Source: Novispirillum itersonii (lineage in GTDB: Bacteria; Pseudomonadota; Alphaproteobacteria; Rhodospirillales; Rhodospirillaceae). Taken from it: a stretch of 64,000 nt of DNA. The notes under the pieces were generated by a model. It ran no database searches. It was not told the DNA's origin and saw nothing but the letters and a program-made list of their open reading frames with translations. Position numbers and translations under genes: made by a program. The stretch is taken from assembly GCF_014205675.1 (NCBI RefSeq), contig NZ_JACIIX010000008.1, positions 1-64,000 of the forward strand, read 5' to 3'. This document shows positions 26,384 to 34,585 of the stretch, piece by piece (position 1 is the first letter of the stretch; each line of letters opens with the position of its first letter).

Positions 26384-26958
26384 TGCGCCGCCCCCCGGAC
26401 CCGGATGACGGTGGCGCGGGATATGCCGTGATCACGGGCGATCTGCGAGATGCTGACGCCACCGCCCAAGGCATTGCGGATAGATTCCACGGAATCATCA
26501 TCCGTGACTCTGGGGCGACCGAGCTTCTTGCCTTCCCTCTTGGCGCGAGCCAGACCCGCCTGGGTGCGCTCGACCAGCATATCCCTCTCCATCTCCGCCA
26601 CGGCAGCCAGGGTGGACAACACCAGCTTGCCTGCCGATGAGGTCAGGTCAAGGTCGCCGAGTTGGAGGACACGGACCGAGCAACCGGCTTGCTCCAGCGC
26701 CCGGACCGAGCCCAGCACATCGATGGCATCACGCCCCAGCCTGTCCAGCTTCGAGACGATAAGGCGCTTCGGCTTCTTCGTCCGGTGGATGGTGTCCATC
26801 AACTTGGCGAACTCCGGGCGCTCCATCGCAGGAACCTTGCCGCTGATGGTGTCGCTATACACGGTATCCGCCTCGTAGCCAGCCTGCTCGATCTCGACAA
26901 GCTGGTTATCGGTGGTCTGTCCGGTGGTCGAGACCCGGAGGTAGGCGAATGTGTGCAT
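26380..26958 (-). CDS. Serine recombinase (resolvase/invertase family)
   Basis: 192 residues from ATG 26958, preceded by AAGGTGAT; a TTG at 26976 is an alternative. Catalytic S10 in YLRVSTTGQTTDNQ, then the typical SKLDRLGRDAIDVL, the ALEQAGCSVRVLQLGDLDL segment, and the long E helix with LSTLAAVAEMERDMLVERTQAG. The C-terminal helix-turn-helix is SISQIARDHGISRATVIRV. It may resolve element dimers or invert DNA at a nearby site. Its promoter region carries a perfect 8-base inverted repeat at 27002-27027. First gene of a four-gene coupled operon. Confidence 0.93.
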   Translation of the reverse strand: MHTFAYLRVSTTGQTTDNQLVEIEQAGYEADTVYSDTISGKVPAMERPEFAKLMDTIHRTKKPKRLIVSKLDRLGRDAIDVLGSVRALEQAGCSVRVLQLGDLDLTSSAGKLVLSTLAAVAEMERDMLVERTQAGLARAKREGKKLGRPRVTDDDSVESIRNALGGGVSISQIARDHGISRATVIRVRGAAQ

Positions 26959-27001
26959 CCCGATCACCTTGTTCAAAAAGGGTGTTCAGAATAGCACCTG
27001 C

Positions 27002-27027
27002 CCAAAAATTGCCAACCCTATTTTTGG
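27002..27027 (-). promoter_or_regulatory. Inverted repeat upstream of the resolvase gene
   Basis: CCAAAAAT and ATTTTTGG separated by 10 bases, 44 bases before the resolvase start. A plausible operator or recombination (res-type) half-site. A second imperfect pair, ACCCCAT/ATGGGTG, follows at 27029-27051. Confidence 0.4.
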
Positions 27028-27351
27028 ACACCCCATTTGCGCGGATGGGTGCCCTGTTCGGAAACGGTCGTTTTTGAGCACAAGCCAGAGCGGTTAGAAT
27101 CTTGAATGAAAGACACGACGGCCAAAGGGAGGGCGCCCCGGTATTTTACTCACTAAAAATAAAAAAGATACAGCTTGACATTTTTCCCTTGAAATGAATC
27201 GGGAAAATGAAGTAAAACATCGTCATCTTGTTGGGGCAATAGCCTCCGGGACGGATGCAGATCGCCAAAACCCAAAATCTGCATCCAGATCGTCGAGCCT
27301 AACGGCTGGCGCACGCCCGAAATGTTTCGGCGTGCTTTGGGTCTTTCAAGG
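27028..27351. other. Gene-free, AT-rich divergent region with several inverted repeats
   Basis: Contains TTGACA at 27175-27180 followed by TTTTCCC/GGGAAAA (27182-27188, 27201-27207), and a perfect 10-base repeat GGATGCAGAT/ATCTGCATCC (27253-27262, 27277-27286). These probably regulate the plus-strand module that starts at 27352. Confidence 0.45.
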
Positions 27352-28038
27352 ATGAGTGTCGAAGAAGTAACGGCCACCGAGAGCGTGGCTGAGAGTTTTG
27401 TTGCGGATAACACGAATCCGCAGGGAACGGCCACACCGCCCCTGGAATTGCGGGTCAAGCGCCTCATTGAGGGCGCAAGAACGCATCGGGATGTCGTCGA
27501 TGTAGCCTTGGCCGCAGTCGTCGCGAACAAAGCTGAGACTGAAAAGCAATACGCCACCATCACCGCGCAGGTGATCGAAGTCGTTGCCCTGTTCCAAGCG
27601 GATGAGGAAGCGGCGGAGAAGCTGTTTGAGGGGGCAAAGGTCAAGTGCCGCTCAGACACCGCCAATCCGCTCCACTACCGCACCGCAAAGTACCTGGAGG
27701 GAAATGGGCGCGGTGGCGGCCCCTCCAGCAAGGTTGCCACCATCGCCGCCGCGCTGAGTGCCAGAACCTCCGAAGACGCAATGGCGGAAATTGAGGCGCT
27801 GGGCGGTTTTTCCAGGGCATATGCTCATTTCCGATTGAAAACTTCCGCGCCGGTGAGCGACAGCGAGAAGTTCGTGGGCGCGGAACTCATTATCCATCTC
27901 AAGGATGGTTCCACCGGAATCATTCCCGTGTCGCCCGAAGAACTCGTTCGCTTGGGCAGCAAGCGGAAGGTGGTTTGGCGCGCGCCCAATAATACCCCCG
28001 CACCCGAAGCCGCTGGGCTTGATGGGGAGGGCGCATAA
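27352..28038 (+). CDS. Protein of unknown function, first gene of the island methylase module
   Basis: 228 residues from ATG 27352 (an upstream ATG at 27322 lacks a ribosome site). Mostly helical N-terminal two thirds (LRVKRLIEGARTHRDVVDVALAAVVANKAETEKQ) and a C-terminal stretch with beta character (VGAELIIHLKDGSTGIIPVSPEELVRL). No catalytic motif seen. It overlaps the next gene by one base (TAATG), so it is co-expressed with the methylase and may be its partner, for example a specificity or regulatory subunit; this is inference from position only. Confidence 0.6.
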   Translation: MSVEEVTATESVAESFVADNTNPQGTATPPLELRVKRLIEGARTHRDVVDVALAAVVANKAETEKQYATITAQVIEVVALFQADEEAAEKLFEGAKVKCRSDTANPLHYRTAKYLEGNGRGGGPSSKVATIAAALSARTSEDAMAEIEALGGFSRAYAHFRLKTSAPVSDSEKFVGAELIIHLKDGSTGIIPVSPEELVRLGSKRKVVWRAPNNTPAPEAAGLDGEGA

Positions 28039-29117
28039 TGACCTCCACCAACGAAAGCCCCTTGATGGCAGGGGGAGTCGCCGATGGACTGTCGGCCACC
28101 GACCGAATCATCATTGAGGCCAACATCGATCACGCCCAACGCAGCCTGCGCCCGATGGCTCACCCCAGCCCCCTAAACCATAGCGGGGGCAAGGGACGGA
28201 GCGCCGCCAATTTAATGAAGGTTGTTTCTGTCCCTCCCGGTGGTGTGTACCTGGATGCCAACTGCGGCGGGTGCTCCATTCCGTTGGCGTTTGCCCAAGC
28301 CGCCGCTGAATCGGGAAAAGTTGTCTATTTCAGAATGCGCGACATCAATTCCCAACTCATTAACTTCTGGTGCTGCCTCAGAGATGCTCCCGATGGTCTT
28401 GTCGCCGAGGTTCGTCGGCTGGTTGAGCCCTATTGGCGGAACCCCGACAGAATGTTCATTGATGCAACCAAAATCCTGGAAACCAACAGACGCGACTTTG
28501 TCGACGACAAGGTCCTGGTGGCGGCCGCCTATTACATCCATTCCCAAATCTGCCACCCGATGGCGCAATTTAAATTGGCAGCAGGGGGGCGATCAAAGGA
28601 CAAGACGGGCTGGTTCCTCCACAGTTATGCAGTTCGCCTCGGCCAGTTGTTTCGTTGGTCAGCAGTGATCCAGGGGTGGGATTTCCGGGTGCAGGATTTC
28701 CGCCAGACTTTTCAGGAGGCCATCTCTCTTGGCGGTCGGGCATTTCTGCTCACCGATCCTCCCTACGAGGGGACTGGCAAAAGCTCCTATGGGGTCGACT
28801 TCGGGGCCGATGACCACGACCAACTTGCTGCATTGGTAAGGCTGGCCCACGACGGTGGTGTCCGAGTGATGGTCACGCTGAATTGGTCAGAGCAAAACGG
28901 TTCCCGTTATGAAGGGTTCCTGAGGTTCTTCCGGCTCCAGGATTGGCCCAGCCGTGGCTCGGATCGGAAGGAACGGCAAGGTCAGGAATTGGTCATCCTC
29001 ACCTACGACGCCCCTCATCTTGAATTTTTCCGGCGGCAGATGGGCTGGCTGACCGTTGATGAAGTCCGCGCCCAGCGCAACACCAATGACAATGCCGTGC
29101 TGGAGTCGGTGGCGTGA
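28038..29117 (+). CDS. Divergent Dam-like (D12 class) adenine-N6 DNA methyltransferase
   Basis: 359 residues. Motif order fits the D12/Dam class: SPLNHSGGKGRSAANLMKV (cf. WAGGK), YLDANCGGCSIPLAFA where Dam enzymes have EPF.GGG, DINSQLINFWCCL, and the catalytic motif TDPPYEGTGKSSYG in which DPPY binds the target adenine. The cofactor loop NCGGC is unusual. N-terminal ~45 residues are extra. Expected to methylate adenine in a short DNA site; target unknown. There is no dedicated endonuclease beside it, and the next gene overlaps by GTGA. Confidence 0.72.
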   Translation: MTSTNESPLMAGGVADGLSATDRIIIEANIDHAQRSLRPMAHPSPLNHSGGKGRSAANLMKVVSVPPGGVYLDANCGGCSIPLAFAQAAAESGKVVYFRMRDINSQLINFWCCLRDAPDGLVAEVRRLVEPYWRNPDRMFIDATKILETNRRDFVDDKVLVAAAYYIHSQICHPMAQFKLAAGGRSKDKTGWFLHSYAVRLGQLFRWSAVIQGWDFRVQDFRQTFQEAISLGGRAFLLTDPPYEGTGKSSYGVDFGADDHDQLAALVRLAHDGGVRVMVTLNWSEQNGSRYEGFLRFFRLQDWPSRGSDRKERQGQELVILTYDAPHLEFFRRQMGWLTVDEVRAQRNTNDNAVLESVA

Positions 29118-29434
29118 AGGTGCTGATTGCCAGCACCCCTTGCGGGCCGTCGCCGGAACGGGTTGTTCGGGACTATCTCAATGATGCGGGCCTCGTGCCC
29201 GTTTCATTGGTTTCACTGGAATCGGGCAGCACCGAATGCCAACACCTTTTGGATATGTACGGGCCGCTGTTCAGCGTGGAGGAGGATCGTGTCCAATGCC
29301 TTGTGATGGATGACGACCCGGCCCTCGTGGTGAAGCTGGCGCAGGTCGTGAATGTGCTGGCGGTCGTGGAATATCCCAACCATCACAGTTCCATCCGCGA
29401 TTGCCCCCGCGATGTCGCACCGTTAAACTTCTGA
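29114..29434 (+). CDS. Small protein of unknown function after the Dam-like methylase
   Basis: 106 residues from GTG 29114, overlapping the methylase stop as GTGA. It begins MKVLIASTPCGPSPERVVRDYLNDAG, resembling a small alpha/beta fold with a C-rich first strand, and has VQCLVMDDDPALVVKLAQVVNVLAVVEY. No known family recognised. Translational coupling implies joint dosage with the methylase. Confidence 0.55.
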   Translation: MKVLIASTPCGPSPERVVRDYLNDAGLVPVSLVSLESGSTECQHLLDMYGPLFSVEEDRVQCLVMDDDPALVVKLAQVVNVLAVVEYPNHHSSIRDCPRDVAPLNF

Positions 29435-29454
29435 GGTGCTGAGGGAGTCGCGGA

Positions 29455-29502
29455 ATGTCGGCCAACGAGACGTTCATTCGCGTCAAGTTGCCGGGCAATT
29501 GA
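29455..29502 (+). CDS. Possible 15-residue ORF between the two methylase modules
   Basis: MSANETFIRVKLPGN, with GAGGGAG 8 bases before its ATG. Too short to judge; could be a leader peptide. Noted because the ribosome site is good and the region otherwise lacks a gene up to 29710. Confidence 0.25.
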   Translation: MSANETFIRVKLPGN

Positions 29503-29709
29503 ATGGTGTGGGCCGGAGCCTGTCAACCCGACATCCCGTCTTCTTGTCGGCCTGGAACTGGGGTATTTGAAAGGCGCGGTCGCTGCCCGCTGCTACTCGG
29601 CAGCGAGCACCAGTGGTCAAGGCTGACGCTTAGGCGTGAGGCTATTAAACAATGCGGCGAAGTCTGGTGGGTTGCGGCAGGCTCAATGCAGCGCAAGAGG
29701 GAGTTGAGT

Positions 29710-31413
29710 ATGCCTTCATTGAACTGGATCGGGAAAGAGGCGGTTGAACACCACCACAAAGAGGTTCCCTATCGGTTGGTTCATTGCGATGGATCATTGT
29801 CCGCAGGTGATCCAGACGCGGGCAACCTTCTGGTTCAGGGCGACAATCTAGAAGCCCTGAAGGCGCTGCTACCCTATTACGGCGGGCAGGTAAAGTGTAT
29901 CTACATCGATCCCCCCTTTAATACGGGTGCAGAGGATTGGATTTACAACGATAACAGTAATGATCCCCAGATCCGCGCGTGGCTTGGAAAGTATGTTGGC
30001 GACGAGGCCAGCGATCTTTCGCGCCACGATAAATGGCTGTGTATGATGTATCCGCGCGCCAGACTTTTGAGAGACTTTCTCCGCCTCGATGGAACGTTAT
30101 TTCTTCATATAGACGATAATGAGCTCGCCTACTCCATTGCTCTATTCGATGAAATATTTGGAAGACATAACCGTCTTTATGTAATTGCATTTAAACAGGC
30201 GTCAGCAACGGGCCACAAGGCAATAAACCCTGGTTGTGTTAATATCGTTAATCACATCATTATATATGCTAAAAGTAAGGCGCACTGGACTCCAAACCGG
30301 GTATTTACTGGAAGGGAGAGAGATAAGCGATACAGCAGTTGGATTGTTAATCCGGATGCGCCTCATTCAACTTGGAAAATCACGACGCTGATGAACGGCT
30401 TTGCGGCTGCCAATGGCATCTCGCTTGCTGACGCAAGAAAACTTGCCAAGGCCAGCCCTGAGCTAATTGATGATTTTGTGTTGGAAAACGCTTCGTCCGT
30501 TTGCCAGTTAGTCACCCCCGACTACAACAATGTTGGCCAGGACACGCAAAAGGCGATTGACCTATCAACCGAGCGACCTTCGGAGATTTTCAAGGTAGAG
30601 CGGGAGGGTTACTCTGATATTTACTTAAAAGGTGGCAAGCGCATCCTCTTTTACAGGGATAAAATAAAAATAATCGATGGCGTCGCTGTTTCTGGCGAAC
30701 CCCTCACCACGCTTTGGGATGATTTGCTTTCGAACAACATTCACAATGAAGGCGGCGTTCCATTCCCGAAAGGAAAGAAGCCGGAAGCTTTGTTGAAGCG
30801 TTGCTTTGAGTTGGCGACCTCAAGAAATTCGGCCGATATCGTGATGGATAGTTTCTGTGGCTCCGGAACTACTGCCGCAGTCGCAATGAAGATGGGGCTG
30901 CGGTTTATAACGGTCGAAATGGGAGAGCACGCTGAATCCCACGCTGCGAAGAGACTCCGAGCGGTAGTCTCGGGCGAAGATCAGAGTGGGGTCAGCCGGG
31001 ATTTAAAGTGGCGGGGCGGAAGCGGCTTCCGCTACTGCCGCCTTGGCGTTCCACTCTTCAATGAGTTCGGCGACATCGACGGCGAAGTGTCATTCCCTGA
31101 TCTGGCCGCCCATATATTCTTCGCCGAAACCGGTGCGCCCATCCCGACCAGGGCGCAGGTGGGCAACGCCTACCTAGGCAAGCACGGCGAGAAGGCTGTC
31201 TATCTGCTTTATGCACAGGGGCAGGCAGGGATGCCGCGCGAGGCGCTTGGCAATGTGCTGACCCCCGACGCGCTGGTAGCCTTGCCACCGCCGCCCAAAG
31301 GCTTTGAAGGCACCCGCGTTGTCTATGCCGAGGGCTCCACGGTATCCCCCGACCGGCTGAAAGCCGAGGGCGTGATGTTCAAGCAAATTCCCTACCAAAT
31401 CGAGGGGGTTTGA
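29710..31413 (+). CDS. mod: Type III restriction-modification system, DNA methyltransferase (Mod)
   Basis: 567 residues. Starts with the Mod signature MPSLNWIGKEAVEHHHKEVPYRL. Catalytic motif DPPFNTG at 67-73 precedes the AdoMet motif DSFCGSGTT at 380-388: the beta-class order. The part between them, including the target recognition domain, is coded by much more AT-rich DNA (about 29930-30960) than the rest, suggesting exchange of recognition specificity. ATG 29710 follows GAGGGAG; an upstream open frame to 29503 is not Mod-like. It modifies adenine N6 on one strand and provides sequence recognition for Res. The res ATG follows after one base. Confidence 0.93.
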   Translation: MPSLNWIGKEAVEHHHKEVPYRLVHCDGSLSAGDPDAGNLLVQGDNLEALKALLPYYGGQVKCIYIDPPFNTGAEDWIYNDNSNDPQIRAWLGKYVGDEASDLSRHDKWLCMMYPRARLLRDFLRLDGTLFLHIDDNELAYSIALFDEIFGRHNRLYVIAFKQASATGHKAINPGCVNIVNHIIIYAKSKAHWTPNRVFTGRERDKRYSSWIVNPDAPHSTWKITTLMNGFAAANGISLADARKLAKASPELIDDFVLENASSVCQLVTPDYNNVGQDTQKAIDLSTERPSEIFKVEREGYSDIYLKGGKRILFYRDKIKIIDGVAVSGEPLTTLWDDLLSNNIHNEGGVPFPKGKKPEALLKRCFELATSRNSADIVMDSFCGSGTTAAVAMKMGLRFITVEMGEHAESHAAKRLRAVVSGEDQSGVSRDLKWRGGSGFRYCRLGVPLFNEFGDIDGEVSFPDLAAHIFFAETGAPIPTRAQVGNAYLGKHGEKAVYLLYAQGQAGMPREALGNVLTPDALVALPPPPKGFEGTRVVYAEGSTVSPDRLKAEGVMFKQIPYQIEGV

Positions 31414-31414
31414 G

Positions 31415-34066
31415 ATGGTCGCAATCAACAACGATCTTAAAGAGTATCAGAAACTCGCCCTTGGCCGGTTCAACGAGTTTCTTCGTTCCGCCGTAGATGA
31501 TGGGGCCGATGTCGCCTTCTACAAGGCCACCAAGTTCCCCTATCAGCAGGCCCCGGCAGTCGAAGAGGGCACTCCCTTCGTCTGCCTTCGCGTCCCGACC
31601 GGGGGCGGCAAGACCCTTATGGCCGCGTATTCCATTGGCATCGCATCACGCGATTACCTTCAAGCCTCGAACCCAATGGTTTTATGGCTGGTGCCATCGA
31701 CGGCGATCCTGGACCAGACTGTCGCGGCCTTGAAGGATGAGGGACACCATTACCGCGCAGCCCTGCTTCAGTCATTCAACCGCAACTTCTCGGTGATGAC
31801 CAAGGCCGAGGCACTGGCAATGTCCAAGGCAGATGCGACAGGCGGGGCGGTGGTGATCGTCTCCACCATCCAGTCCTTCCGCCGCGAGGATGACAGTGGG
31901 AATGAGAACCCCGAGGGCTTGAAGGTCTATGAGGACGCCGGGGTCTTGATGGACCACTTCGCCAACCTGACCGAGGAACAGATCGCGACGCTCGACAAGA
32001 TCGAGGGTGGTTCCCGCCCGATCTATTCGCTGGCAAACCTGCTGAAACTTCACAGGCCCTTGGTGATCGTGGATGAAGCCCACAACAGCCGCACGGACCT
32101 GTCCTTCCGGACCTTGGCGCGGTTCAACCCGTCGATCATCCTTGAACTGACAGCTACGCCGCAGATTGAGCATCGGCCGGAGCGCGACAAGTACGCTTCC
32201 AACATCCTTTATTCCGTCTCTGCCGCCGAGTTGAAGGCCGAGCAGATGATCAAGATGCCCATCCGCCTGACCACTGATGCGGATTGGGTCAAAACCATCG
32301 GCGGGGCGCTGGATTGCCAGAAGGCGTTGGAAGAGGCGGCGAAGGCCGAACTCGCCGAGACAGGCGAATATATCCGCCCCATCATCCTGTTTCAGGCGCA
32401 GAGCGCGTCTAAGGACGACCCAACTCGTCTCACCTGGGAAAAGATTGAGGCGCATTTGCGCGACGACCAGCGCATCCCCAAGGAGCAGATCGCCGTTCAT
32501 ACCGGGCCGCGCAAAGACCTTGACGACATCCCCGACATCCGGAGCGACAAATGCCCGGTGCGGTACATCATCACCGTGTCGAAGTTGAAGGAGGGGTGGG
32601 ATTGCCCCTTCGCCTATGTCCTTTGTTCGGTGGCCGATCAGGTGTCGGCGACGGCGGTTGAGCAGATACTTGGCCGCGTGTTGCGGATGCCGAAAGCGCA
32701 ACGCAAGCGACGCGATGCCCTGAACCAGTCTTACGCCTTCATTGTGTCACGCAATTTCGACGCGACTGCGCAGCAGTTGCGCGACGGGCTTGTGGAAGGC
32801 GCAGGCTTTAATCCGATGGAAGCGGCGCAGATCATCGCTCCGCAACAGAATCTTAAATTGGCCGAAACCCAAGCCTCCTATCGATCGGACACACTGCCCG
32901 TGGAAGCTGCCGCGCCCGAGGTTATCGTGGCCGCGATTGACCGCCTTCCCCCGTCGGTCAGGACGCGCCTGTCCTTTGACACCGAGACACGGACGCTGAC
33001 CTACAAGGGGCCTATGACGCGGGACAACCGCAACCTCATCCACTTGGCTTTTGCCGCCGTGCCAAAGGTTGCTAAGACCATCGATCGGCTCTATGCGAAG
33101 TCGAATCAATTCCAGATTTCCGCTCCCGACGAGGACGATAAGCCGCCCTTCGTCGTTCCCTTGCTTGGCTTCCGCAAGCAAGGCGAACTGCAACTGTTTT
33201 CGCAGGAGCATTTCCTTGACCTGCCCTGGCGGCTCGACCAATGCGACCCCGCCGCAATCGTGGAACGGTTTCGCCTGCCCGACACCGCGCGCACGGGAGA
33301 AATTGATGTCGGGGCAAAGGGGGTGATTGAGATTGGCTTCCCCAAGAAGGTTCAGGGCGATCTTGCCGGGGTCATCCAAGAACCCGCTTGGAACCTGCCG
33401 CGCCTCGCCAACTGGATTGATTCGGGCATTGTCCACCCCGATATCACCAAGCCAAGCGCCGTGGTGTTCATTACCAAGGCCATAGAAGCCCTTATCGCCG
33501 CAGGACACGACATCCCGGTCCTTGCTCGGAACAAGTACGACCTGCGAAAGGCCATCGGCACCCTGATCAACGAGCTTCGTGCGGACCGTGAGGTCGGGCA
33601 GTACAACGCGCTCTTCGCCGCAAACGCAGCCGACTTCGCCGTTAGCGCCGACCTGTCCATCATTTTCGATGAGCAGACCTACGCCCCCAACCAACCCTTC
33701 GCGGGCAGACCCTTCGCGAAACACTACACACCCCTCGTCGGTGATCTTGCGAGCACTGGGGAAGAATTCGACTGCGCCCTTTACATCGACCGGCACCCGA
33801 AGGTGCGCTACTGGATCAGGAATATCGAGCGCAAGAAGTCGTCTTTTTGGCTCCAACTCCCGCATAACAAGTTTTACCCGGACTTTGTGGCGATGCTTAC
33901 GGATGGGCGTATTCTCGTTGTGGAATACAAGGGGGCGCACCTCTACGAGGGGGAGGCCGTCAAGCGGCAGATCGGCGCGGTGTGGGCCGAGGCCAGCGGC
34001 GGCAAGTGCCTCTTCTGTATGCCGACCAACCGAGGGTTTGATCTCATCGACCGGACGATTGGTTGA
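31415..34066 (+). CDS. res: Type III restriction endonuclease helicase/nuclease subunit (Res)
   Basis: 883 residues. SF2 ATPase domain with Walker A PTGGGKT (61-67) and DEAH at 220-223 (VIVDEAHNSRTDLSF), then the helicase C part with EGWDCPFAYVLCSVADQVSATAVEQILGRVLRMPKAQ. A C-terminal PD-(D/E)xK nuclease has D823, E837 and K839 (YPDFVAML ... VVEYKGAH). With Mod it translocates or slides and cuts when two head-to-head unmodified sites meet. Directly coupled to mod, so the pair is probably a functional defence system against foreign DNA. Confidence 0.93.
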   Translation: MVAINNDLKEYQKLALGRFNEFLRSAVDDGADVAFYKATKFPYQQAPAVEEGTPFVCLRVPTGGGKTLMAAYSIGIASRDYLQASNPMVLWLVPSTAILDQTVAALKDEGHHYRAALLQSFNRNFSVMTKAEALAMSKADATGGAVVIVSTIQSFRREDDSGNENPEGLKVYEDAGVLMDHFANLTEEQIATLDKIEGGSRPIYSLANLLKLHRPLVIVDEAHNSRTDLSFRTLARFNPSIILELTATPQIEHRPERDKYASNILYSVSAAELKAEQMIKMPIRLTTDADWVKTIGGALDCQKALEEAAKAELAETGEYIRPIILFQAQSASKDDPTRLTWEKIEAHLRDDQRIPKEQIAVHTGPRKDLDDIPDIRSDKCPVRYIITVSKLKEGWDCPFAYVLCSVADQVSATAVEQILGRVLRMPKAQRKRRDALNQSYAFIVSRNFDATAQQLRDGLVEGAGFNPMEAAQIIAPQQNLKLAETQASYRSDTLPVEAAAPEVIVAAIDRLPPSVRTRLSFDTETRTLTYKGPMTRDNRNLIHLAFAAVPKVAKTIDRLYAKSNQFQISAPDEDDKPPFVVPLLGFRKQGELQLFSQEHFLDLPWRLDQCDPAAIVERFRLPDTARTGEIDVGAKGVIEIGFPKKVQGDLAGVIQEPAWNLPRLANWIDSGIVHPDITKPSAVVFITKAIEALIAAGHDIPVLARNKYDLRKAIGTLINELRADREVGQYNALFAANAADFAVSADLSIIFDEQTYAPNQPFAGRPFAKHYTPLVGDLASTGEEFDCALYIDRHPKVRYWIRNIERKKSSFWLQLPHNKFYPDFVAMLTDGRILVVEYKGAHLYEGEAVKRQIGAVWAEASGGKCLFCMPTNRGFDLIDRTIG

Positions 34067-34509
34067 TATTCCCAATGGGTTGGCCGTCATAACAAAGCCC
34101 GTCAGTTGGCGCGCTGACGCGGGGACATAGGGAAAACCGCACGTTGGCAGGGGGCTTTGTTGCCCCGCCAATGCGGGACTGGATGAACCCGGAAATCCGG
34201 CGGGCTGGGGCGTGGTCGGCGTCGGCGCAGTCGCCGTGCGGCGAGCCGTAAGCCGGGCGAACCACGGCCCTGTCCGCTGATCGGTGGGGTGCGCCAGCAC
34301 GCCGCCGTCCATTCCCAGTCACTGATTCCGTGGAATCACCGGACGCCGCCCTTGGCGGCATCCGCTGGCCGGAACAACTGCCTCGGGCGGGAGCAAGCCC
34401 ACCCGGCCAGTTGCCCCGGCCTTTTCCTTCCCAGCCAATGTCAGAGGAAACACCCCCTATTTCTAAGGGTCAGTTCTTTCTGACTGATCCGCTTTCTTCT
34501 TACCCTATT
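34067..34509. other. Gene-free, hairpin-rich region after res
   Basis: GC-rich and full of inverted repeats: TTGGCAGGGGGC/GCCCCGCCAA (34144-34171), TGATTCC/GGAATCA (34323-34338), and CTGGCCGG/CCCGGCCAG (34366-34425 region). Could terminate res or encode a structured RNA. No protein gene is convincing. Confidence 0.4.
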
Positions 34510-34539
34510 TTGACTTCACAGCAAGGTGTACGGTAAAAT
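34510..34539 (+). promoter_or_regulatory. Promoter of the five-gene ATPase operon
   Basis: TTGACT, 18-base spacer, TAAAAT, in an AT-rich stretch 47 bases before the first gene. Confidence 0.6.
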
Positions 34540-34559
34540 GATTCTACAATGATAAATAA
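34540..34559 (+). repeat. Leader repeat, copy 1 (GATTCTACAATGATAAATAA)
   Basis: 20-base element near the expected transcript start. A copy with one change lies at 36032-36051 before the second gene. In copy 1 the embedded ATG gives a 5-codon ORF (MINKH, stop). Confidence 0.6.
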
Positions 34560-34585
34560 ACATTGAAGCTATTTAAGGAGAGGTT

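Noticed and set aside
29503-29709. Extra 69 residues at the N-terminus of Mod
   Set aside because: Family members begin at MPSLNWIGK; the upstream part is not conserved-looking and ATG 29710 has a good ribosome site.
29710-31413. Phase-variable simple repeat in mod
   Set aside because: Some type III mod genes contain tetranucleotide tracts; none was found here.
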